Assembly: GCA_033239125.1 (NCBI GenBank)
Contig: BSWB01000004.1
Location: forward strand, 33,539,501-33,603,500
From: Fagopyrum homotropicum
Taxonomy: Eukaryota; Streptophyta; Magnoliopsida; Caryophyllales; Polygonaceae
DNA length: 64,000 bases
Direction of reading: 5' to 3'
Numbering within the stretch: position 1 is the stretch's first letter; each line of letters starts with the position of its first letter. Shown piece after piece: positions 44,690 through 56,566 of this stretch. Made by a program: the position numbers and the translations under genes. The notes beneath the pieces are model-generated. The model ran no database searches and was not told where the DNA came from. It saw nothing but the letters and a program-made list of their open reading frames with translations.

Positions 44690-45310
44690 CTTGATCTACA
44701 TTTCAACAGTTCTTAAACCTCCAATTCATAACCTAAACCATAAATTAGGATATATAATCAAACAGAACCGATTTGTGTTTCCCTTCCTTTTCTTTTATAA
44801 GTAGAACTAGAATCACAAAACCCTAGAGCTTTCCAAATTCACAAAGACAAGGCGCGGAACATGAATTGTTAAAGTAATTTCAGCAGAAATAGAGACAATT
44901 CACAAGATCATGCAAACAACGCATCTATTCCACACTACAAACACTATCTGCCAAAAGATTAGGTGTTTGAAAACTACAATTAGCAGCAACGCAATGATAA
45001 ATGTGAATGGATAGATCATTCGAAACAGAAATTGGAAGGATATACTTACAGATCGAGCTGGCATCGAGAAGCATTAAGCGGAAAAGGTAGAAGTGATGGA
45101 TTCGCGTTCAATCGGAGTTGGAGAAAGTACGATTTGCCATGAAACGAGAACTCGAAGAGACTGAAGGTGAATGCGAAGCCTCAGAAGGAGCTCTGCATGA
45201 AAAGGAAAGCTTTTTTCGTAGGATTTGATGGAGAGAGTCTTGATGAGAAAGGTCTGGCGTGTAGAGAGAGAAGGGGGGATAGATGGCGAGAGATGATGAA
45301 GGCCCAAAAA
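44690..45310 (-). promoter_or_regulatory. PP2C 5'UTR with intron, and start-proximal promoter
   Basis: On the minus strand, donor GTAAGTATA follows exon sequence ending at 45050, and acceptor TTGAAATGTAG precedes ATCAAGATG at 44695. A 5'UTR intron therefore spans 45049-44696 (354 bp). Such introns often raise expression in plants. The leader continues to about 45250 with pyrimidine-rich stretches. The exact transcription start is not determined. Confidence 0.65.
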
Positions 45311-47287
45311 CTCAATCGATTCGGACTTTTATGTTCTCTAATATTAGCTGTAAATCATCCAACCACCATTGCTGAATTTACTTTTCTGCCCTTTCATAGT
45401 TTCTGAAAAGCCGAACCTTTTTTTCTTTAGGGTAAATTGCATTTCATTATTTCTTATGGGAATCCTCCTTGGTTCAAATCAAATATATTTTTTTTATAGT
45501 AATTAACGATATGGCAGATTCTCTATTGAAATGGCTTCATAGCCTCGTTTAAAATGGAAATTCTTTTTGATTATATTAAAAGGCAAAAAATTGATAAATG
45601 TAAAGGGATAAAGTTGTAGTTGCAACGTGGTTGACCATTGAAGAGGTTGGATATGAAGGTCATATTTGCTAATTGGGTGGCAAGAATTTAGGTTGATGAA
45701 CAAAAGCCAGCTGTTTTCTTTCTTTGCTTAAGATAAGAACGAATGTTTTGGTAATACTTGCACTTAATCCAAGCAACCAAATCTTTATTCACCAACGAAT
45801 TGGGGGAGTGATATACCACCTAACTTGTATGGGAAATTAGCAATTAGCAATAAGCGGTGTATTATCCGTGCTATTCCCCGAGTCCCCTAATAAAAATAGG
45901 AGACAAAATCAGCTTAATTCCCTTGTCTTCCACATAATTTGTAAAAAAATAAAAATAGTAATATTATTAATACTATAAAAAATAAACACAATTCCTAGTT
46001 GGGAGCATGCCCGGTACATCCGGATGGGACATTATCCTCCTAATGGTAAACGCGAGTGACAACGTTCATTCCTAATTCTTCTCTGACAACCAAGAAAGCA
46101 AAACTCAAATGTCCGAAATGTCACAAGGGCATTTCGACAAGTACCTCCACCGAAAATGCTTACACGTAGGGTGAGCCAGTGAACGAATATTGTTAAGTGT
46201 CGTGTAGCTATTGTCCAAAGGTCGAATGGCGCCTGCGGAACTTTACCAACGCACATGCAAAATATCCATCCTGAGAAACTAAGGATATCACTGAGACAAT
46301 CACAATTATCCCACGAGTTTGCATCATCTTCCTCTCAATCTCCTTTATTTGTGTATAACCATAGTAAAGAAAGTTTAGGATTAGCCGATGTTATATGTTC
46401 TCATGCATTTTCATTTTCATTTTCTTATGGGGAATATGAAAAAGTTCAAGCATATAACATTAATATCTTCAACCTTCTTTTAAACCAACTCCTTGCAAAA
46501 CTGTTTCCAAATTAATTTATAAATCTTACGTACAAAAAAAGATAAAACTCTTTCGATTTTGACATCTTTTTCACCACTAAGTTTCTATTTGTAGTGATAT
46601 TTGGAATACACAATCGCAAAAATATTTTTACATAGACATTACTGTACAATTTTATTAATAACGATATGTTTTTGCATAAATATGTTATTGCATTTCACCA
46701 TTTCAACCAAAGACATGATTCCGCAAACATTGCAAACTTGATAAAAACGGTTTTCCCATAATTTAATTTACAAGTTCGAGTTTTTTCATATGTTTTTGAT
46801 AATGTATCCGTTAACACCGCCGACGTAAACAATTTGATCAAGACAGCGGGACAATATTTACGAAATCCTTTTACTCATAAAAAATGTGCATGCCATATTT
46901 CAAAGTTTATGTGTTCAAGATGAACTTAAGATTTTAGCACTTATGCTAACCCAACGCCGACGGGCGTTTTTCAAAGCTACTAACTTCAAGTTCCGTGAAT
47001 TTTAAGGGTATATATTTTGTTTTTACATACAAAAATATATTTACTAAAGAGGATGAGTCAAATAGAGCGTGTCAACTTTGAAATTTTAATGAGAGTTGAA
47101 GACAACTTTTGTGTAGTATTACTTGGTTTAATGACTTTGATTTTTTTTTTTTTTTACTTTCGGTTCATTCTGTGTTTTGAAACTTTGTAACATATTGCGG
47201 TTTTATATATTTCTTTCAACCATGTTGGAAGTTATGGCTAAAACCAGATTTAATGTTTTAGTTTTCGCAATTTCACTTTATTTAAAA
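45311..47287. other. AT-rich intergenic spacer
   Basis: No gene or element recognised. A small hairpin (AACGCC-GACG-GGCGTT, 46952-46967) followed by T residues is present; its meaning is unknown. Confidence 0.6.
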
Positions 47288-48137
47288 TGTCGGTTGATCA
47301 CTCCATCAGATCACTCTACAGTCTTCTTATCCTGCAAGGCATCTACAACATGGTATAAACCGTTAGCTAACAATTCATATATAAGATAATGCATAAGCAC
47401 ATACACACATCAGGATTACAATAAACACCAAGCATGTTATCACACATTTCCCGTTTAATTATCTTTATAACGTCATACAGTCATAAACCTTTTAAAGGTG
47501 TGATACGAGAAGTATACCATTCTCACCTCTACTTCTCTTACCATTTGGAATGGCTAAGCGTACTACCACCGTATACCAATCACGAATGGCTCGGTACTAT
47601 CACCGTATATCAAGTATGGCCTAGTCCTAGAGAAGCCTCCAGCCTCCCTCAAGAGTACTGGACAAATTATCACCGCCCAATAATAGTGGGTCATTACATC
47701 GTCGGTAATAGTCAATATATCGCATGTTATAAACCACATAACAATTACCACTCATGCATACATCTAATATAAGAACGCAACTAAGTAAGTCCCAAGGACT
47801 TACTTGTATCCAAATAATCTCAACAACGATCAACCTCTCAAATTCCCGTAGGAATGAACACTGCTTGATAGACAAGGGATATAAACATCAATCATCGCAT
47901 CATCAAACTAGAAGGCTCACTCCTAGTTTCCAAAGAATCCACAAGGATCATAAACATCGTAATCAATCTCGAATAACCTTTCAATTCCCAAAGCCTCATC
48001 AGGGCATACATTATCATCATACTATTATCAATCTCAACATCATCTAGCCTAGGATGCTTCTAAACAAGGATCAAGAAGGAAGGATGAACTTACCAAATAA
48101 CTTGGTAAGTTCTGAAGCTAGACGCGGGTGGTGGCAA
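47288..48137 (-). repeat. Long gypsy-like LTR fragment A
   Basis: Aligns in outline with the start of LTR B from 48388 on (shared blocks: CTTATCCTGCA, ATCTACAACA.GGTATAAA, CCGTTAGCTAAC). It carries the palindrome AAGTAAGTCC-CAA-GGACTTACTT at 47783-47805. The terminal 250 bp present in B is missing on the left; on the right it is cut by B. Confidence 0.65.
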
Positions 48138-50150
48138 TACAACACCCCAAATCCGCAGGACTCGGGACGCTTCTGGCTTAGGATCTCACATTGGATCCTG
48201 ACCCTAGTCTTACAACAAGTTCACTGGATCTTACAATAAGGCACAAATAGATATAAAACCAAATACATAAAACTGTATAAATATACATCAAAGGTTTACA
48301 AAACACAACCGAGTACAAAACAGCAACCACATATCCATACATGTACAAAACATCCCAAAACCCTCGCACAACCTAGTGTACGGAAGCCCTCGGTTAATCA
48401 CTCATCTGGCTCACTCTATAGTCCTCCTATCCTGCACAATATCTACAACACGGTATAAAACCGTTAGCTAACATATCATAGATAAGAATAAAAGTAATAG
48501 CACATACAAACACATCAACACATCACAATATAGAATGTCATACAAACAATCGTTTATTATCTTCAATTACGTTATACCATTACTAATTCAACTTCTTTTA
48601 TGCCACGAGGAACCTTAGAACCCCGCTTCTGTCTTCTTTCATATAGGTTTTGCATGGGATTTACCTTCCCCCTAGAATACTAGTTTCAGAGCACCTTCCC
48701 CACTCTCGGTGAGCTTTGACAGGTGGACACGACCGTTATAATACACTTGGGCCTTTTAAATACACATGTGTGGTCGTCCTAGTCCAGTTTAGGTTATAAA
48801 TGCAACAATCATATGCACAAGCACCACTATCATAATCACTCAAATCCATAACTACTTGCTAAGTAAGCCCAATGGACTTACCTGATACCAACGTCAACTT
48901 GTACCACATCACAGTTTCCTCTCGAGGAAACGATCAGCGCCTATATCAGGAAGGTACGCACAAAAGTCCAACACTGCCAAAGTTAGGAGATCCACCTCCT
49001 ACACCCCATAAGCATAACCAACCCATAACCCGTATCTCAACCTCGATATCTTACAAATCTCACAAATGCCAAAGGCATTACCTCAACATGATCAACAACC
49101 AACTCTTCACATACCTCACTAGCCTAGCCTCACACTCAAGCTAAGCCAAAAGGGAAAGGAAAGAAATATACCAATCTAAGTATGTCTTGGACACGCACCT
49201 GCGGAAACAAGAAGACACAGGAACGGTGACACTCAGCCGTAAGGGCGGCGACAGGAGCTCAGCCGCAGGGGTGGCGCTGTCAAGGCGCGGGGGCGGCTGC
49301 ACAGCAGATGGGCGATTCTCTGCTTCTCTTCACTCCTCTTGCTCGATTCTCTCACTTCTTCATTGTCCACAGACAACCAACATAACATATACATACACAT
49401 ACATCAACCTTTGTCCAGGGAAGGTACACAAGATTAAAAATTGTGGAATTCCTAAGCTAAAGAAGGAGAAGGAAGAGAAGAAGGAAGAAGAGAGAAAGGA
49501 ACTTACCACAATCACTCAGAACGACTCTCACAAGTATGGTTCCTCAAGCTACCACACACAACACCAACCTCATCATCAGAAGCATCATCAAATATACACC
49601 AAAGCTTTTCCTTCCAAGATCAAGACAAAAAAAAAATCAAGAAAAGGAGGAAGAAGAAAAAGAATGAGAGGGAGAGAGAAAGCTGGAGAGACAATGAAAA
49701 CCCTCATCATAGGGGAAGAGAAGAAGCTTAAGAAGGAAGAAAAGAGAAAAGCACGGGCCAAAAGGTCAAAGAAAGCATCTGAGGCTGACTAGGCCGCGGG
49801 GGCGGTACCGCACCTGCGGTGAACAAAACCGCGGGGCGGTAACCCTATAAAACTAAGACTCTTACAGACAAGATGAGGCGCGGACGCGGTGACACAGATC
49901 CGACGCCGCGACTGCGGCTGAACGCATGTGCGGGGCGGCGACCCACCTAAAGGTGTGGGGGCGGCTCAGACAATGTGCGGGTGCGATTCCTCAACAAAGC
50001 ACTACTCTAATGTGCTCTTTGACATATCTCTAGCTCAATACTCCACTCCACCATAGGGAGCAATCAAGGCACAACTACCTTTATCCATATGCATATACAT
50101 AACACACCCAAACGATCATATACATATCACAACATGTTCAACTTGTTGAA
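48138..50150 (-). repeat. Long gypsy-like LTR B, with GC-rich block
   Basis: Left end TACAACACCCC, a mutated form of the TGTAACACCCC terminus seen at 56567. CTCGGGACGCTTCTGGCTTAGGATCTC-type sequence follows, as in D. It holds the short palindrome at 48861-48882. From 49200 to 49980 it contains GC-rich GCGGGGGCGGC motifs similar to the minisatellite at 13711. The right end is not defined. Open frames at 49187-49792 are purine-rich artefacts. Confidence 0.65.
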
Positions 50151-50990
50151 TTTAAACAAGGAGAAGTAGTAGAAGGAGAAGGAGGAGGAGGAGGAGGAGG
50201 AGGAGGAGGAGAAAGAAAGGTTCACCACTTCTCTGGTGAAACAAGGAGGAAATCAAGTTGCAATCCTTGCTAGCTTCTCAAAGCAGCACCACAATAAATT
50301 GGCCTCGAAATGAAGGAGGAAGAAAGCGGAAAGGAACTCGGCCAAAAGACGGATGACTTTCCTGCTATGCCGCGACCGTGTCCCAACAGAGCTGCACCAG
50401 CGGTGGCGTGCCTGCGGGCGAAGGATCACGCGGTCGCAGGATGACCTAAAGGGCATGGGTCTTACAATGCAAGCCCTAGCCACCTTCTACTCCACCGGCT
50501 TTCCTTCAGACGGCACCCAGGAAGTTTGTCCGCCTCCCTCCTTGTTGTTGCACGTTAACTTCGACAAGGAGACGCTCCAGTTGTTCTTGCCAGCGCCAAC
50601 AAATTGGCCTCTTAGTCAACCAGGTGAGCGTATAGGAGGAGGGCTATCTTCTTCCCCTAGAGACGACCTTCTGCACACGACGACGCCGGGGCCGCCTCGC
50701 CGTTAGTCTTCACTCCTTCCTCTTGTAGACGGTGACCTTGAGGTAAGGTCAATATTCCTCCCCTCCCTGTAGTCTACAAATCTTAAACCTTCATATATAT
50801 TTAACCGATGTGCCTGCCTTTTATGTGCTTCATGTTCACTGCCTTGTCGCATGAGCGTTGGGCGCAGACTTAGACAAGGAGCTCCAACCCATACCTACCT
50901 TCTTAGTTGACCAATCAGCATGTCTTGGTGACCACCAACGTCGCTCCTCCACAATCTATAGGTCCGACGGGTTAGCAACTCTTGTGGCCT
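50151..50990. repeat. GGA microsatellite and undefined sequence between LTRs B and C
   Basis: GGA repeats at 50180-50211 are followed by about 500 bp of moderately GC-rich sequence with a long open frame (50353-50706) that I do not recognise. It probably belongs to the 5' part of LTR B or C. Confidence 0.4.
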
Positions 50991-52626
50991 CTTTTTTGAT
51001 CTAGATACACATGATGGGAGGTGCCTTAATTTTATCACATGGCTCACATGACTCGAACCAGTGATCTCTTCCATACTAAACGTAGATCTACAAGTATCTT
51101 CTGGGGAGTTTCGAACTCAAGACCTGTCGGTAGGATTGCAACTCAAGAGAGTGGGGTGAGACTCGAACTCGTGACCTTTTACCCTCTCAGTTCAATTTCA
51201 TAAAACTATGTTGACCAGTCATCTTTGGGACCATGTTTTGATATCTAAAAATGATTTTTTACCGTTCAATTTTTAATATGTTGTAGAGGGATATGCATAC
51301 ATTGATGTATCAAAAGTTGAGGTCGATCCAACAATTGGATCCAGAGTTATGGTGTCCCAAAGTAGACTAGTGAGGGGTCAACTTGAGATTTTTATGTAGG
51401 ATTAGTTATTGATCCTTTTTGTAATTTCTTTATCCTAGTGAAAAAAGTGCATTGCATAGAAGGTTTAGTATTTTATTTCGAATTTTTGGATTTTTATACG
51501 AGTGTTTTATGTTGAGTCAAAGTGGGATCCTAGAGAGCTTTTCATGAAAGTTAGAAGTTGGAAAATTCTTCCAACCTAGTTAAATATTTCTTTTGAGTTT
51601 TGATATATGGTTTTGGGTTCCATAAGATAGTTTGGAAGTATTGTAGAAATATTTATAGGATTTTGAGACCTAGGGGTAAAATAGTCTTTCTACTCATATA
51701 AGGGTAAAACGGTAAATTTCTTTAAGATAACCTGTAGTATCTTAGAAGTTAGAAACTTCTAACAGGTTGGGACATAATTTTGATCAATTTTCCTTTTATA
51801 TCAGGAGGTTGAGTTCTTTCTTTGCGGATCGAGTTTTTGAGATATCGAGAGTTGTGACTCGATTCAAGTAAGTCCTTTGGGCTTACTTAGTTGCTTTCAT
51901 AAATGAGTTGATCAAATGAGTGGTGTTTGTTATATGAATGATAGTATGTTTATGAGGTTAAATACTGACGTATTATTGGCCCAAGTATAATCGATGGTGG
52001 CATCTTCTACTCAACTCTTACGAGAGTTTGGGAGGTTCTCCGCGACAAGGCTAGACGTCGTAGACAAAGAGGGTACTGACCCACTCCATGTGGTATACGG
52101 ATCGGTGCGTCAAACCATTCCAGCTAGATAAGGCACGGAGACAAGAGTCTTAGATGTCTCGTGCCACAACTGTAATCGGATTATGAGTGTATGACGTTAT
52201 TAAAGATAATAAACGGTTCTTTGTGAAAGCATGTTGTGTATTTATTTTCAACATTTACGCGTGTTTGTGCTTATATGTCTTCTTATATATGATTAGTTAG
52301 CTAACGATTTATCCGTGTTGTAGATGTTTTGTAGGTATAGACAATTGCAAAGAGATTCGGAACGGATGTTCAGCCGGGTTCACGTACTCATTAGATGGGG
52401 ACGGGGGAGTCTTCCTTTTGCATGCACGTTGTTGATATATTTATGTTTTGTAAGGCTGTCATATGTAGTACACTCATGTAAATATAATTTTATGTTTTTC
52501 AATATATTTATTTATATTTGTGTCTTGTTGTAAGATTCTATTAAAGTTGTTATTAAACCAAGGTCGGGATCCATTGTGATGTCCTAACCAGTAGCTCCCC
52601 GAGTTCTGAAAATTTGGGGTGTTACA
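50991..52626 (+). repeat. Long gypsy-like LTR C
   Basis: Right end GGGGTGTTACA, the inverse of the D terminus. TGATGTCCTAACCAGTAGC mirrors GGTTAGGACCTCA in D. The body aligns in outline with the reverse of D. It carries the palindrome at 51866-51888 and three B-box-like motifs at 51050, 51107 and 51158. The left limit is uncertain. Orientation is opposite to B and D. Confidence 0.7.
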
Positions 52627-54815
52627 AATTTTACCCAAAAAAACTCGATCCATCCACCCACCTGATGAGTACGGGTGACAAAAATCAGATATCGGGTGAA
52701 GAATTTAGATGACGAGTTGGATGATAGAAGTAATACATTTTACCCATTACCCGACTCTTGTCATCCCTAATTACGACTAATGAAATGTGATTAATAATAT
52801 ATATGTTTCCTAAGTTGAATTACTTGATATTAATTGCATGTTGTTACTTTCTTCTTATACCATCATAAATCGGGCAAGCATGCACAAATATGGTATTTGC
52901 ACTTATAATCATCGGTCATGATCACAGGCGACACACATTCTATTTTATTGGCTAAGTTGTTATGATGTGAAAGCAATGTCTATAAACCACTTCAGTGATC
53001 GCATTCTGTGATATAGAAATTAATCGATATTTTCAATGTAATAATAATAACCAATATTTATGGGGACAATGAGGTGATGGTAAAGTTCATGTATCGAGTT
53101 TACTCCTTTACTATTGGAATTTTTTTTTGTAAAAATCGAAATAACTTAAAACCTCAAAATTAATAGATTTTTTTCTATTAATTTTCATTTAAAAAAATTC
53201 GGAACACATGTAATGGGTGTTTATAGGCAATAAACCAAACAACGGATTATTAATTGTAAATGACCATAAACGGGTGTTTCAATAATTTACTCATAAAATT
53301 AAAGGGATCCGACTTGTCCAATTAGAAACATAGTAAAAGGAAGGGTTTGTCAATCAGGATTAAATCATTATTTATTTTAGATCTAACTCTTATTAGAAGT
53401 TCTCACGTTACTATAAAAAAAATTATCATATGAACCCTCCATAACTAGTAATGTTATGGGTCAATGAGCTAATTGTATAGTTTATTATTGGTATATATGA
53501 GTTTATAAGTTGTGAACAACCATCCGGCGATATCCTTATTGACCATGCAAACTCCATACTTTAACGTAAAATGTTCACCTATGATGATTCTTCATAGGTA
53601 ATTGTACATGTATTGATTGGGAAAATATGATTGGTAAAAGTATATAATACGGTATCAATACCCGGTAAATTGGGTGTGCATTGTGTTTTTGGTTTAATTT
53701 TGGTTTACTAGATTATAATGAAGTATATTGATATGTGTGAACATAGATTTAACTAAAATGTGTGATCTCAGAAGATAACTATACGTTCATATTCTCTTAT
53801 CAATCAACAAAAGTTAGGATGATGAGGTTATTTAAATTAGTCGTAACATAGAACTAACTCAACTCAAAATGTTTCAAATAAGAAAAATTATAAACCAAAC
53901 ATGAAGATATACACAAACAAGAAAACACATGTAACTGATAATATGGTAGGAATGATGGGCTATCTACCACCCACCGCGAAATATAGTTGATAAAGGAGGA
54001 TCGTCTTCTGGAATTGCAAGGGTATGAAGAAAAAGAACTTTTGGACGGACATCACCCTAACATGTAAAAATGAAAGTGTTTTCCCACCAAAAAAATGAAA
54101 GTATTCAGATGATCATGTTGACAAAAACAAAAACAAGTATAGAACTGGACGAGCCGATATGGAAAAACACTATTTTTGACAAAAAGATTTCATTACAATC
54201 ACTGAATACATTTGGAGTTTTGTATCCTATGGAAGAATTATCAACTAAAAGACGAAAAAATTGAGATTATTAAATCTCATAGTAGATTTCTAATAATCAA
54301 ACATACAAACTTGTCAACATCGTTTAAATTAAATACTTTCTCTATTTTCCTTTGATTTCTATACCCATTAATTTTTACCACTTTCATTAATGTTAGCTGA
54401 AAGTAATTGACCCCTCTATTTTTAAGAAAAAAGAAAAATTCTTATCTAAAATTAATTACTGAATTTATTTTTGTCCTTTTTATTTTCTTTTTTATTTTCT
54501 AGTATGAATTTTTTGTATGGAATTCATACCGGAATTTTTCATACCAAATTATTTCATACTAGAATTTTTGTTACCAGAAATTCAAACCAAAAATTTTCAT
54601 ACCAGATTTTTCATACTAGAATTTTTCCTACATTCATATTTCATTCTCTGTGTCAGCGTCGGATCTGTATAACAAGCAATTACTTTCTTCCATCTATAAC
54701 CATCATCGAGGATATAGATATCACTTTTAGTTTGAACCATCACTCTAGTCTCTAGGCTCTCTCATTATTCTATTCACTGTGGCTGCTGACATACATTCAT
54801 ATTTCATTCTCTATT
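52627..54815. other. AT-rich spacer with a possible small hAT remnant
   Basis: No gene. At 52670-52769, TACGGGTGACAA and TTGTCATCCCTA form inverted ends with internal GGGTGA/ACCCG motifs, like a 100-bp hAT-type miniature element, but no 8-bp duplication was found. Near 54530-54610 the motif TTCATACCAGAATTTTT recurs in loose tandem. Confidence 0.45.
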
Positions 54816-56566
54816 TGTAACGCCCCAGATTTTTGGCGCGTTTTCGATATTTATTTGTTCCGACTTTTATCGATATTTTATTAGCTTAAATTTTATAAAA
54901 AGGTATTTTTATGACTTAAAATATAGTTTTTGAGTATATTATTATTTTTTTTTGCATACGTGTACGTAGTCCGTATTATATTTTGTCGGAAAAACCGGGA
55001 ATTTTTCCTGATTCGGAAGTCTCATTCCGATTCATTCATTGTGATCGAGTTACTAAAATCCAGGTTTACTAATTTTTATTTATTTATCTTACTTTTCTTT
55101 TCTCTCCTTTATTTAATTTCTTTCTTGTCCTGTCTTTTCTTCTTTTCCCCTTCCCGCTCACCTGCCCATCGAAGGACAATGCCCAGCTTCACCGGCCCCT
55201 CGTTCTCACCAACCTACAGCTGCAACTCGATCCCTCGACCCTCCGGTGCCGTCCCAGTCCCCTTCACCTCGCAGTTGAACTTCTCAACTCGTCAACCCTC
55301 TGCATCTCTTTGTTCCCTCACCACATGGAGCCTCAACCGGGACTAAGAGGAGCTCACCTCTTCGATCTCTCTCTAACCCGTCTCTTTGGCATCTCTTCCT
55401 CACGTAGCAATGACCCCCAACCCCTCAGTACCCTCTGCTTCATCTCCCTCTCATCCTTCACCCCGCAGCCACCTTGGAACAAGCTGTTCCGCCTCATGCC
55501 AAAACTAACCGGAACCGAAGCCGTTGTCGTCCCGTGTTTTGCCCTGCCCTTGTCTCTGCCGAAACCGTCTACATCCCTCATTCCTTTGCCTTCTCGACAG
55601 CAAGCCCTGCTGGAGCCTCTCACCCACACATCTATAGCTCCACTCACCAGAGTCAGACCTGGAGCATCAAAACCGTCATCCCTCCTCTGTTTCATCACCT
55701 CTATCAAACTGTTCTGCAACAAAGAAACGGAAGCCTCGATCTCCTCCTCTTTTCCTCCATCGACATATTTGCACTCCCACACAACAACCACCACCAACTT
55801 TTGCTGGCCTCTTTTTTCTCTCTCGATTCACCGTCTGCAACAAGCTTTGCCAGGGAACGGAGAGATCCACAAGCTCGCTGTATCACTGGGAAGGGAATCC
55901 TGGCCGCCGACAGTGAGCGTTGGAGAAGCCCTACCTCGACTGCCCTAGCGCTTACCGGAGCCATCGCCATCCCTACCTTTGTCTTGCCTCACCGCGTTGT
56001 TGTTCTCCCTCCGCCATCCCTATCGGGGATGAGAAAACCCTTGCAACATTTATATCGCCCCCCCTATATTTTGGTATAATTGCAGATTTTACCGTATGTT
56101 TTGTATTTGCAGTTTTGGCCCATGTTTCTGAGTTTATACAATTATGCCCCTGCCGGAATTAATTACAAAAAACGGCCCAAGGAATTAATTACGAATAATG
56201 TCCCATATTTATAAAATTGTATTAATTAGCGAAAAATGTATTTATGGGTTTTATATTTGGGATTTACTTGAATTATATTCTTATTTATATATACTATATA
56301 TGTTATGCTCATGTTGGATTAATTCCGGGTTATGACTCAAAGATTAAATTACGGGATTTTAACATTGGCTTTGAAAACGAGTTTTACCTTGGTTTATGAT
56401 GTTATACAATTTGCCCGGAATATATATTAATGATTTTAACTTGGGTTTTAAAAGTAGGGTTTTCCTTAGATTTATATATGTTAATTATTCCGTTCAAATT
56501 TAGCGTATAAGCTATATTTGTTTAGATTTGGTGTTAGGTTCGGAAGTGCCCCGATAAAGGCCCAAC
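54816..56566 (+). repeat. Gypsy-like LTR E, left part
   Basis: Begins TGTAACGCCCCAGATTTTTG. An AT-rich part and a C-rich part (55140-56030) with overlapping open frames on both strands follow. No domain is recognised in those frames, and LTRs of this kind often show such stretches. It is interrupted at 56567 by solo LTR D and resumes at 59305 after the target duplication. Confidence 0.6.

Noticed and set aside
45074..45307. 77-codon minus-strand frame upstream of PP2C
   Set aside because: Lies in the PP2C leader/promoter region, is pyrimidine-rich and resembles no protein; better explained as 5'UTR.
49187..49792. Lys/Glu-rich open frame of 201 codons
   Set aside because: Driven by a purine-rich GAAGAAG stretch in LTR B; no start context, domain or intron structure.
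52670..52769. 100-bp miniature hAT element
   Set aside because: Inverted ends are suggestive but the flanking 8 bases (CTGATGAG, ATTACGAC) do not match, so it is not called as an element.
55310..56079. Long overlapping open frames on both strands in LTR E
   Set aside because: C-rich, low-complexity, several frames open at once on both strands, and lying within an LTR-like segment; no recognisable protein.
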